64,000 nt of DNA, taken from contig NEEC01000009.1 of assembly GCA_002189035.1 (NCBI GenBank), forward strand, positions 868,001 to 932,000, in the 5' to 3' direction. Positions 1 through 9,357 of this stretch are shown here, piece after piece; positions within the stretch are counted from its first letter, which is position 1; each line of letters opens with the position of its first letter. Under the pieces are notes generated by a model. It saw nothing but the letters and a program-made list of their open reading frames with translations. It ran no database searches and was not told the DNA's origin. Made by a program: the position numbers and the translations under genes. This stretch comes from Utricularia gibba. Its lineage: Eukaryota; Streptophyta; Magnoliopsida; Lamiales; Lentibulariaceae.

Positions 1-177
1 TGCCGCATTTCTATTCTTGTAACTGAATGCTGCTTCTCACTCCCCCTGCAAAAGCTCTCTGTCGTTTCTTCAGAAACCCAAACCAGAAGAATCTTCATTC
101 TTCTTCTCCTCTCTCTTTCTTCTCCCAATAAATCCCCCCGAGAGAGCGTTTGTTTTCTTCAAGCTTATCTCAGCAAA

Positions 178-858
178 ATGGCTACCGAGTCCGTTGAGAG
201 AAAACCCATGAAGCATTCGCAGCCGCCGGAGCCAGAGCATCTCCCCTGCCCCCGCTGCGATTCCACCAACACCAAGTTCTGTTACTACAACAACTATAAC
301 TTCTCGCAGCCACGCCATTTCTGCAAATCGTGCCGCCGGTACTGGACGCATGGGGGCACTCTCCGGGATATTCCGATTGGTGGGGGTAGCCGGAAAAACG
401 CGAAACGCTCGAGGAACGGGAGTGTTTCGTCTGTGTCTGCCTCTTCTTCTTCTTGCTCGTCGAGCGCCGCTGCCGTAGCCCATTTTGGGATCCCCGCCGA
501 GGTCGCGTCGCAGTTCATCGCGCCTTTCGCGGCGGATCACACGCCGTGTTTCCGGGATACCTTTACGTCTTTGCTGAATACCCAGGGCGCAGGGATGTGG
601 GCACTGGGTGGATTCGGTTTTGGGTCGAGGTTCGGGTTTGAAGATATGGGGTTTGGGCATGCGAGAGGTAGCTGGCCCATCACAGATGTTGCTGCGCCTG
701 CTGTTTTCACGACGACGTCTCCCGCCGGAGTAACTTCTGGGCCGTACACGTGGCAGGTGGAGGGCGGCGACGGTGCATTTTCAGGGGTAGGCGGTGACTG
801 TTTCACCCTCCCGGAACTGGCAATCTCGTCCACATACTGCGGAAGCGTGTGCAAGTGA
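178..858 (+). CDS. Dof-type zinc finger transcription factor
   Basis: A single-exon 226-residue reading frame starting at the ATG at 178. Residues about 24-75 form a complete Dof domain: the CPRC pair, then FCYYNNYN, then the second Cys pair in CKSCRRYW, and the conserved IPIGGG with a basic tail. This C2-C2 finger binds AAAG-type DNA sites in the nucleus. The rest is a Ser-rich linker (residues about 86-100) and a Gly/Phe-rich middle (about 140-160), typical of the unconserved Dof C-terminal part. A CT-rich leader precedes the start. The family and domain are clear; the exact subfamily and target genes cannot be told from sequence alone. Confidence 0.95.
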   Translation: MATESVERKPMKHSQPPEPEHLPCPRCDSTNTKFCYYNNYNFSQPRHFCKSCRRYWTHGGTLRDIPIGGGSRKNAKRSRNGSVSSVSASSSSCSSSAAAVAHFGIPAEVASQFIAPFAADHTPCFRDTFTSLLNTQGAGMWALGGFGFGSRFGFEDMGFGHARGSWPITDVAAPAVFTTTSPAGVTSGPYTWQVEGGDGAFSGVGGDCFTLPELAISSTYCGSVCK

Positions 859-1091
859 AATAACGCATTTGCCCTTTTGTGTTCTGGGGAGTATTCTCGA
901 CTTTTAGCCTTGTTGATTTATTAGGTGCTAATTACCGTTTAAAAGACAATTATGCCTGTTTTGTTAACCTCTTACTATCTTTCAAATAAATTAATTACTT
1001 TGAAAAAAATGCGTAATTAATTTAATTACGTCATTATAATCCTCAAAAGCTTGGGTAGAAATGTAAAATTGGCATTTTTACAGCCAAAGAA

Positions 1092-1480
1092 ACTGGGCTT
1101 CTATGTAATGAAAAAGGTGGCCCCAGAGTGGGTGGAAGTGGGGTTTCAAAATTTTGCATTTTTCACCAAGGGTAACTGGGCCTCCATGTAATAAAAAGAA
1201 AATGTGTCCCAAGGATAGAGGAAGTAGGGTTACAAGAATTTTGCATGACTGGGGCCTCTATGTAATAAAAAGAAAGTGTGTCCCAGAGTGGAAGCAGGGT
1301 TTCATTTTTCATCAAGGAAAACTGGGGCTTCTATGTAATAAAAAGAAGGTGTGTCCCAAACTGGAAGCAGGGATTCAAGAATTTTGCAATTTTCGTCAGG
1401 GGAAACTGGGGCTTCTATGTAATAAAAAGAAAGTGGTCCCAGGGTGGAGGTGGGGTTTCAATGTAAAATCAGGAAAGTGG
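1092..1480. repeat. Degenerate minisatellite, five recognisable copies
   Basis: The core ACTGGGGCTTCTATGTAAT followed by AAAAAGAAAGTGT recurs with small changes at about 1092, 1175, 1248, 1321 and 1405. The steps are about 83, 73, 73 and 84 bases, so the unit comes in two lengths. Degraded half-copies continue to about 1520. The copies share the trailing text GAAGCAGGGTTTCAA. They create a spurious repetitive reading frame of 123 codons, which I do not call a gene. No spacer regularity or flanking genes suggest anything but a local tandem repeat. Confidence 0.85.
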
Positions 1481-1525
1481 TCCGAGGGTTCTGCAAAGCT
1501 TAAAAGTGGTCCGGGGTCAAAGTAA

Positions 1526-2072
1526 TATAAAGAAAAACAGCTCTCATTAATACCCTTTGGTGCTTACTCTAGTTTCAGTTAAATCACTTGAACTCCAGCT
1601 TCAGTACCCGCTATGTGTTCGCCGAAATCCCGCCGTGGGCGTATGCAATGGGAAATCACGATGACGAAGAGTGGGAATCAGGGGATGTTGTTGAGTGTGA
1701 TGATATGGGTTCATCTCGTTCTTTTACTACTTACTATCAACAGTTTCAGGTTCAAATTGGACACGCAGATGGTACAGATGACATGAGAGTGGCTGGGATT
1801 TGTCGTGTTTGAAGGAGTGGTTGAGATATTGCCTCACTTTTTTAGTGGGTATGGATAAATCCATGGAGATAAGTAGTGTTCATGTGATGGTGGAAGAAGA
1901 TCCAAAATCCGTGACTTTCAGAGAGAGGGAAGAGCGAACAACACCATTGGTTTTCATGGTTTGCACCAGAATAAGTGAGTGGTCTTCTTATGGGACAAAG
2001 CTCATGAATTTATTGCACGATCACCGGAATTGCACTGATGGGGATGACATCTGAAGATACATTGAAAGAGGG
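1526..2072. other. Intergenic, no gene recognised
   Basis: Only two short open frames (1588-1812 and 1800-2054) lie here. Neither shows a motif or composition I recognise, and they do not join through a credible intron. The stretch sits between the minisatellite and the 3' end of the methylesterase gene. Confidence 0.5.
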
Positions 2073-3017
2073 TCAAGCGTATTTGTCTGCGATCTCGGAC
2101 AAGGCCTTGGCGAGAGCATCAGGCTGAGTGAACATGGGCATATGGTCAGCACCTTTGATCTCTTTCACCTCCACCACCGGATAATTCTCGATCTGCCACC
2201 GCTGGAAATCCGCCGGGATCGTCTTGTCGTCGGCTGCAATAACGTAGACACGTGGGACGGACCCGTATTTCTCATCGGAGAAGTTGGGGAGAGTGGCCAG
2301 GTCCTCCAGGAATAGCGATCCCGGCCGCACGGACAAATGTCCCAGTGCTTGATCCTGTCCAATTTGCACGATCAGTAGTCTGTTCGCTTTGTTCAGTACT
2401 GATTGTAATGAAATGTGACAACCTCAGCGGGAGACAGATTGTATAGCGACTCAGAGATGAACTTGGGGCCGACGACCAGTGCGGTGATCGGAGGGTCTCC
2501 GTAGCTCGGAAATTGAGTGTCCAGCCATGCTTCCATCGGAGTCCTCTTCATATACTGTGAAGAACAGTCAAATGAAAGGCAGCAAGCTGATGAAGATGAA
2601 ATACAAGGGCCAAACAGAAAGTTCCAAGTAGTCAACATTTTAACTAAGTACCTCGTCAATGACAAACGACGGCCTATTCTTAGTATCAGGCATCAGGGCG
2701 TTGAGAAAAACGGCGACGGCGATCTTCTCCGGGTACTGCTCAATTGCATACGCCGCCGCGTAGCCTCCTCCACTATGCCCGATGAGAACCACTTTCTCTC
2801 CCTCCGGCACAGCAGCTAGTGCCTCCAGCAACGGCGTGGTGTAATCATGCAATGATCGAACCTCCTCCAATTTCTTCCCATTGTTACCCGCCGCCGCGAG
2901 GCTAATCGGCGAGAACCGGTAACCGGCGGCCTCCATTCGGGGCTTCAGCTTGTAGTACACCCAGGCCCCGTGGCCGACGCCGTGCACGGCGAGGAAATGC
3001 TTCGGTTCCCCCGCCAT
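2073..3017 (-). CDS. Methylesterase / hydroxynitrile-lyase-like alpha/beta hydrolase
   Basis: Three exons join in frame on the minus strand: 3017-2652, 2554-2423 and 2354-2073, giving 259 residues, the usual length of the plant MES family (SABP2, PNAE and relatives). Each junction has GT-AG ends (GAG|GTACTT, CACAG|TATATG, GAG|GTTGTC, GACAG|GATCAA). The proposed triad is Ser82 in GHSGGG, Asp208 in AADDK and His237 in GADHM. The HG(x)GHGAW oxyanion region is at residues 12-20, and RPGSLFLEDL marks the family. Such enzymes hydrolyse methyl esters of small hormones or related metabolites in the cytosol. The elbow GHSGGG differs from the GHSLGG I know from SABP2-type members, so the substrate is open. 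The gene is divergent from the P450 at 3648. Confidence 0.9.
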
Positions 3018-3647
3018 AGTTGATCTGAACTGATTTAGTGAGGAATTGGGTGCGACTACATTCTCCCATGAAGCCCGAATTTATAACGGGAACGTCGAAC
3101 GTGAAACCAGAATATATTTTCCAATTTAAGCATCCTTTATTTATAAATATTGCAAGTTAAATATTCTTCGAAAATCTTCACGTGAGTTTATTAATAATAT
3201 AATTAATTACATTATATTATTTAAATCTTTTAAACCATATTTATTTATTATTTAATATAATTTAAATAATAATGTGACAAATAATTTTGGTCGTACAACA
3301 ACCCTAATTCCCCTCGAGGAGCACGAGACGAAGGAAATACTATTATTTTTTTGCTCCAAATAAATTAATAAAATAATATTTGAAAAAAAAAAGGTCTAAT
3401 GTTGTAATTGTGGCCATACACCCACTCCTCCGTTGTCCCTTCCGTTGCCACGATTATCGTTTGACCTAATTTCCGATAGACGGTGGCCACCGACTCCCCG
3501 TCTGTGAGGTAGTAGAGAAAAGACCAGAAAGGGATGCTGCCAAAATCTGCATTTTATAATAAGGCTCTCGCGTGCCACGAGTTTGAGTTTGTCTGGTATT
3601 TAAGATCACCGCCGGGGTGAACAGAGGGATCCCTATCCGACGCCGGT
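3018..3647. promoter_or_regulatory. Divergent promoter region, methylesterase / P450
   Basis: About 630 bases lie between the two start codons. The centre (about 3120-3400) is AT-rich. A TATA-like TATTTAAG lies at 3597-3604, about 45 bases before the P450 start codon. No reading frame of interest is present. Confidence 0.5.
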
Positions 3648-5207
3648 ATGGATTTCCTCACGGTTGTGCTCGGAATCCTCTTCGTTGTCACCCTTGTTCA
3701 CGCGCTCCAAGCGCTTCCCACTAGAGGGAAGAAGCTGCCTCCTGGGCCGACTCCTTTACCGCTGATAGGAAGCCTCCACCTGCTGGGAGATCAACCCCAT
3801 CAGTCTCTGGCGAGGCTGGCCAAGATCCATGGACCTTTGATGTGCATCCGTCTTGGATTCATCAACACGGTGGTGGCAACGTCGAATGAAATGGCCAGAG
3901 AGCTGCTGCAGAAGCAGGACTTGGTGTTTTCAAGTCGGACAGTACCGAATGCCATCCATGCGCACGACCAGTTTAAGTACTCCGTTGTGTGGTTACCGGT
4001 GGCGGCGCGGTGGAGAGGTCTCCGGAAGGCGTTGAACTCGAATATCTTTGCGGGGAGCCGGCTGGATGCGAATCAGCATCTTAGGGTGAGGAAGGTGCAG
4101 GAGCTGATTGCGTACTGTAAAAAGAGTAGTCAGAGCGGGACCCCGGTGGATGTCGGAAGAGCGGCGTTCCGGACGTCGTTGAATCTGCTTTCCAACACCA
4201 TCTTCTCCAAGGACTTGACGGACCCATTTTCCGATTCGGCCAAGGAGTTCAAGGAGCTGGTGTGGGGCGTCATGGTGGAAGCTGGGAAACCCAATCTTGT
4301 GGATTTTTTCCCCTTACTTGAAAAAGTTGACCCACAGGGAATCAGAAAGCGCATGACGCAGCATTTCTCCAAAATCATCGATCTTTTCCATGGATTGATC
4401 GATGAGAGGATGAAGAAGAAAGCCCAGAGTGATGAGGATTTTGGCGATGTCATCGACGGCTTGCTTGCGGTCAGTAAAGAAAGCCCTGATGAAATGGATC
4501 GGACTCACATAGAGCGCATGTGTCTGGTAAAGGAAAATGAATTCTCACAGAAGTTGGGGTACGAATTTAGTCGAATACCTGATGAGCGTCGTTTCCTGCA
4601 GGATCTGTTCGTCGCCGGGACCGACACAACCTCGAGCACGCTCGAGTGGGCGATGGCGGAGATGCTCAAGAATCCTGAAGCAATGAAGAAAGCGAAGGAA
4701 GAGCTCGCGAATGTCATCGGAAAAGGGAAAGCCCTCGAGGAAGCAGACATCCCGCGACTACCTTACATCCGGAGCATCATCAAGGAGACTCTCCGTATCC
4801 ATCCGCCGGTGCCGTTCTTGATCCCCCGCCGCGTGGAACAGGACGTGGAAGTCTCCGGCTACACTGTACCTAAAGACTCGCAAGTGTTCGTGAACGTGTG
4901 GGCAATCGGGAGAGACCCCACTATCTGGCCAAATCCGCTGGAATTCAAACCGGAAAGGTTTCTCGAATCCGCGATCGACATGCGCGGCCGCGACTTCGAG
5001 CTGATCCCGTTCGGCGCGGGCCGGAGAATCTGCCCAGGGTTGCCGCTTGCGATCAGAATGGTGCCGGTGATGTTGGGCTCCCTGCTGAACTCGTTCGACT
5101 GGAAACTAGAAAACGGAATGACGAGTAATGATTTAGATATGGAGGAGAAGTTCGGAATCACCCTGCAGAAAGCTCACCCTCTCCGCGCCATTCCCATCCC
5201 CCTGTAA
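3648..5207 (+). CDS. Cytochrome P450, CYP76-like, with a hidden in-frame intron
   Basis: The frame is open for 519 codons, but I read it as two exons, 3648-4526 and 4602-5207, giving 494 residues. The segment 4527-4601 is 75 nt, begins GTAAAG, ends CCTGCAG, keeps the frame and has no stop. Removing it joins a helix directly to DLFVAGTDTT, the I-helix motif, where A-type P450s commonly carry their conserved intron. Features in spliced numbering: N-terminal membrane anchor (residues 2-20), PPGP hinge, KETLR (ExxR, about 354-358), FKPERF, and the haem loop PFGAGRRICPG with its Cys near 437. It is an ER-bound haem monooxygenase. The CYP76 clan includes geraniol 8-hydroxylases and other terpenoid or herbicide hydroxylases; the substrate is unknown. 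Confidence 0.92.
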   Translation: MDFLTVVLGILFVVTLVHALQALPTRGKKLPPGPTPLPLIGSLHLLGDQPHQSLARLAKIHGPLMCIRLGFINTVVATSNEMARELLQKQDLVFSSRTVPNAIHAHDQFKYSVVWLPVAARWRGLRKALNSNIFAGSRLDANQHLRVRKVQELIAYCKKSSQSGTPVDVGRAAFRTSLNLLSNTIFSKDLTDPFSDSAKEFKELVWGVMVEAGKPNLVDFFPLLEKVDPQGIRKRMTQHFSKIIDLFHGLIDERMKKKAQSDEDFGDVIDGLLAVSKESPDEMDRTHIERMCLVKENEFSQKLGYEFSRIPDERRFLQDLFVAGTDTTSSTLEWAMAEMLKNPEAMKKAKEELANVIGKGKALEEADIPRLPYIRSIIKETLRIHPPVPFLIPRRVEQDVEVSGYTVPKDSQVFVNVWAIGRDPTIWPNPLEFKPERFLESAIDMRGRDFELIPFGAGRRICPGLPLAIRMVPVMLGSLLNSFDWKLENGMTSNDLDMEEKFGITLQKAHPLRAIPIPL

Positions 5208-5268
5208 CCGCCATACCCAAAGAAATAAACACACGCAGCACAACGTGAATTCCCGGCCCCCAGCATCT

Positions 5269-5371
5269 GCGTTATGCTTCACGTTGTTGAACTGCTTGCT
5301 TCATGAATGGGAGTTTCCGCTTACTTTTTCAATCACGCGACCTTATCGCAGCACAACGTGAAGCATAACGC
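5269..5371. repeat. 19-bp perfect inverted repeat, 65-base loop
   Basis: GCGTTATGCTTCACGTTGT at 5269-5287 is the exact reverse complement of 5353-5371. Part of the right arm (CGCAGCACAACGTGAA) is also repeated directly near 5235. It lies just downstream of the P450 stop, between two converging genes. Confidence 0.8.
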
Positions 5372-5558
5372 CGATGAATGTGCCAAAGGAAACATGATCG
5401 GAAAAACTACGTCACCGTTTTAAGGATGGTGTACGGAGGAAAAAGGCAACCAGTGAAAAATCAATTCTGGTATCACAGTTTACAAAATCGCAAGGTTATC
5501 CCATTTGAGAGACAACCATGAAGAAACCACTGTATCTCTTTAAGGTCAGATGATCGGT

Positions 5559-7844
5559 CTATGGATGATTCCGTCCCGCAGCTTTTCCGCAGAGAAGCAC
5601 ATTCGTCGGAATATCGTATTCGTTGGCAAGACTGGGCGTCGGATTGTAGACCCTGAGGTAGAGCTCTTGCCCCAGGTATCGTCTTCCCCACATTGCTGAT
5701 CTTAAATTCCACATGCCCTGATTGTCTAGAGAGACCAGGATCGTGGTCCATGAATTGGGGTATACCTGCAGAGCAAGATGAAAGTGGCGTGGGTGAATCA
5801 TTCATTCACTGTCTGAAACTGATCAGCGGTTGCAGAAGGTTAGAAGCTCAAGAGTTACCTGAGCGGTATGCCTTGTCAATGCATCAACAAGATTGTAAGA
5901 CTTTCTGCTGTCTGTTGTCCACTGCCCTGCTCCGTATCTGCTCAACAAGCAGGAACCAGATTAGCGCACATTGGCAGGATTTTGGAAGAGAGAAAGGAGA
6001 TGATGATGTAATCGTGGCTCCTACCCGACAACCCAGAAATCGTAGCCATCAAGATGCCATGACTGAACGCTGTCCTCGTTGTTCTGGAAGACAACTTCAA
6101 GAAACTCATGAAGAGAAGCCCCAAGGACAGATGTGCCAAAGCCTGCACCATTTCCATTGGGAGAACTCTGGATGGAGTTTACACTAAAAACACCAGGAAT
6201 GTTGAAGTAGTCTGCGAGCTTTAATGGAGTATCCGGATTGATATATGAGATCCCATTAACTGCATATCTCTGCTTGCCACCAAGGACAGGTGCTGAGTTC
6301 GCCAGCACAATGGTCCTCGATGGTGTTATTGTTCCGTAATGGAACGAGCCCTGTGGATTCGGCCTTGCAGCATTTGAGGTAAGATTCCATCTGAGATGCA
6401 ACCAGACATAAACTTAGAAGAACCCCATGTCTGAAAACTGAGGATGCATGAGCATCACGGGAGCTAGATAAGAACCTCCATCTAGTTCATACCTGAGGGA
6501 TCTGGCTTGGTCGATTGACCAATCAATTTCCGTTGTCGGACCGGCGGGAGAGGACCAGACACAGGAACCGTTGATTGGGAGTAGTGCAGGATTCCAGAAC
6601 CAGAGAGGACGGTAGGGGTGAACCTTGAGGATGCAACAATGTAGTAGTCGCGAGCAGGCTGATCCATGGTGACTAAAATTGTTGCAGTTTGGCCAACATG
6701 AATATCTAGAGAATCATAGACATTCTGGAGAACATTAGATCCTTCCACCTCAACGAGCTTCAGTTTATGCCCCTGAATTCTGAAGTTGAACGATGTGGAC
6801 AAGCCGACATTCGAAACCCTGAACATGTAAGTTCTCCCTGCAAAACCATGACAAGATTTGAGCATGAGGCCAAGAAATAAAAGAAAATCTGGAACTGGAA
6901 TTTGTTCAATGCAGCAAAAACGCATGTGTTGTAAGAAACACAGAACCTTGATTACAAGTGAACGTAGACCCCCGTTGGCCGTTGATAAGAATTCCATCAG
7001 GGAAGGGCAGTGGGCGCCCTGAATCCAAAGCTTGCTGCAACATCTGTCAGAGCAAATATGCATGATCACCCATCAAGCTTTTCTGCAAGTTTTCATCACA
7101 AGGTGCAACTAGCAAGTTGTTACCTTATGAGTAGAACTGTGCCAATCACCAATGAGCAAGCTAAAGTCTCCATCAGGCTTCGCGTACGGAACCGGAATGA
7201 CAGACCGTGCATAGATATTCAGAGCTCCAAAACCTCCAGCTGCTCTATGCATCTGAGTTGATGGGAAGTATGTGTAGCTCCCAATTTGATCCTTTGTTTG
7301 GAACTTATACGTGTAGTTTGAATTTGGTGGTACAGGACAGTTAGTTCCCAAAACACCATCTTGCCAGCTATTTTTCCTCTGCTTGATTCCATTCCTATCA
7401 TAGAACACAAATACAAATAAAAACAACTATTGGAGACATGACAGCAGCAATTTCAGACAAAGATCCTGTCTTTCCTCAAACAGCTTGAATCCAAATGTGT
7501 GGAAAATCGACTCACCAAGTTAAAAGAAAAGGCTGGTCTAATTTGTTCACTAAATTGAGAATTATGTTGTCATTGGTTACAGTATCAAGAGTAGGACCAG
7601 GGAACCGCCCGTTGATAAGAATGACCTGCAGATGATCCAACAACCAAACACTTTTCAGTACAAAAACTACTGAAAACACACAAAATAACTGAACATTGCA
7701 AACCTGCTGAGGAGTACCGAGTGGATAAGCAAATCCGTAGGTTACTGTCCAAGTATAGTACTTGTAAGCATCTTCAGCTCGGGCATCAGGGATACCCCAG
7801 AGAGCTAGAAGCGTGAGGAAAGACAGCAGCGTCCCCTGCTTCAT
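5559..7844 (-). CDS. SKU5-similar multicopper-oxidase-like protein, with one frame break
   Basis: Eight exons: 7844-7704, 7625-7516, 7394-7124, 7043-6947, 6837-6493, 6390-6025, 5937-5859 and 5765-5559, all with GT-AG ends. Restored length is about 538 residues, normal for the SKS / pollen NTP303-like group. A signal peptide (residues 1-23) is followed by three cupredoxin domains with family blocks such as NGIKQRKNSWQDG, FRVSNVGL and NVLLCGKAAGR. The type-1 copper motif HCHxxxH of ascorbate oxidase is replaced by GMWNLRS, so the protein is probably non-catalytic and extracellular or wall-associated. In exon 5 the frame slips by one base at 6546-6548: the upstream frame ends in SGPLP and the next frame gives AGPTTEIDW. 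The exon 5/6 phase also misfits by one base. A lost C explains both. Confidence 0.88.
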
Positions 7845-9357
7845 TTTCTGCAAGATTTCAACTTTATTCAGTAATCGAACTGTGGAACAGATTTAGGAAA
7901 ATGGGAGTTGCAAGCAAACATTTTTAAGCTACTGACAGATCTGATGAGGAGCACACACCCAGATCTGAACCGGCCGTCTATTAGCCAAGGAGACGGGAAC
8001 CCAATGAGGAACTAATGCTCAACCACAAAGGCAAGAAAATGGTGAGAACGCGGACAAGCGTGTTGCTTCAACACAGCTTGCATTAAATAGACAGGGATTC
8101 CCACTGCCCAATAGTGGTGGCCAAAAACTTCAACTAATTTAGCAAAGCAGCACAAGAAAGAAAAGACGAAAAAGAAAAGCAATTCTTTGAATACACTCCG
8201 CCGCTTCACTGATCCACGCGTTTCCGCGTTGCCTTGAACTTAATGGCTACACTTTTCGCACCGCTAGTCTCCTTCACTGTCGCCATGCCCGGTTCCTACT
8301 ACACTTATTTTAGAACACGAGACCCCACAGAATGGAACAACCGCTCACAGCTAAAAAAAACATTGTAGGACAAAATTATCAAAGCATGTAATAGTATCCT
8401 CGCAATTCATCTTCATTGGGATCCAAAGATTGCTCCTTTTAATCATGTTGTCTCTTTTCTCCACAAAACTTCATCAGACTAACTGCCCTATACACTCAAT
8501 GGATCTAACCCAAGTCAGAAAAAATGGTAACAGTTGGTAATGATGCAAACTCCATGATCGGAATCAGTCCTACACTAACACACTAGAGCTGCTCATTAAC
8601 TTCCCAATTCCCCAACTCTCCAGAAATAAATGAATCCCACCATAACGAAAATCAGTGTTGTAAAGATGAGTTTGAAAAAATACTATGTTATTTTTAAAAT
8701 ATTTGAAAAAAAATAAAAATTATTACATATATATATTGAATGTATTATTTGATTTATGTATAGATTTATTTTAATAAAAAGATGCCGCGTGAACGAATTA
8801 TTCGTCGCCAGCTGGGGATACGTGGTCCCACTTTTTGTTATTTTCTTTATGGATTTTTTTTCTTCCATATTTACGTTTCTGTAAATTGGGGTTTTTGATG
8901 CCTTCGAAGGCCGGGAAATTGGATCACCTGAACTCCATGGCGTGGGAGAGCGTTTTTCCTTAGGAATGGGGCGGGAGAGAGTGGCAAACGGTCAGGTGGT
9001 CGGAGAAACGGCTAACTTGGGATATGATGATTTCCCGATAGTTCAACTGGAAATGCCAATTATGGAGTGGACTAGGCTTTCCTGTAATTCAGGTGCGCCG
9101 GAATATGTTTTTGTGCTTATTTGATTTGAGGGTTGGATGCTAAAAATAGAAAGTCAAAGCGAAGCTTCCTTCCCTGGGTAGGAATGGAGGGAAAAGGTGT
9201 CTTGGAGGGAGTGTTATCAGAATTCGTCGGCCGTATTTTCCGGTGACAACCGGGCTCCGGCCGTCGGGGTTCTCTTTCTCCGTTCGCCATGTCTTTATTG
9301 AATCTATACTCTTGAATGGAAACAAAGATCACAGCTTGGTGGGGGTGTATGTAAACC
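7845..9357. other. Intergenic, SKS upstream and MAPKKK upstream
   Basis: This holds the 5' region of the minus-strand SKS gene and the leader of the plus-strand MAPKKK. An AT-rich block lies at about 8680-8790. A short upstream reading frame starts with ATG at 8898 and ends within 25 codons, before the MAPKKK start. No other gene is recognised. Confidence 0.5.

Noticed and set aside
70-660. 196-codon minus-strand open frame over the Dof gene
   Set aside because: A shadow of GC-rich Dof coding sequence; no motif.
1092-1480. Possible CRISPR-like array
   Set aside because: Plant nuclear DNA; the copies are degenerate, the unit is long and variable, and no distinct spacers or cas genes exist.
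1154-1525. 123-codon repetitive open frame
   Set aside because: Produced by the minisatellite; the repeat peptide has no known fold and the unit length is not a stable multiple of three.
5693-6187. 164-codon plus-strand open frame
   Set aside because: It is antisense to three well-supported SKS exons and their introns.
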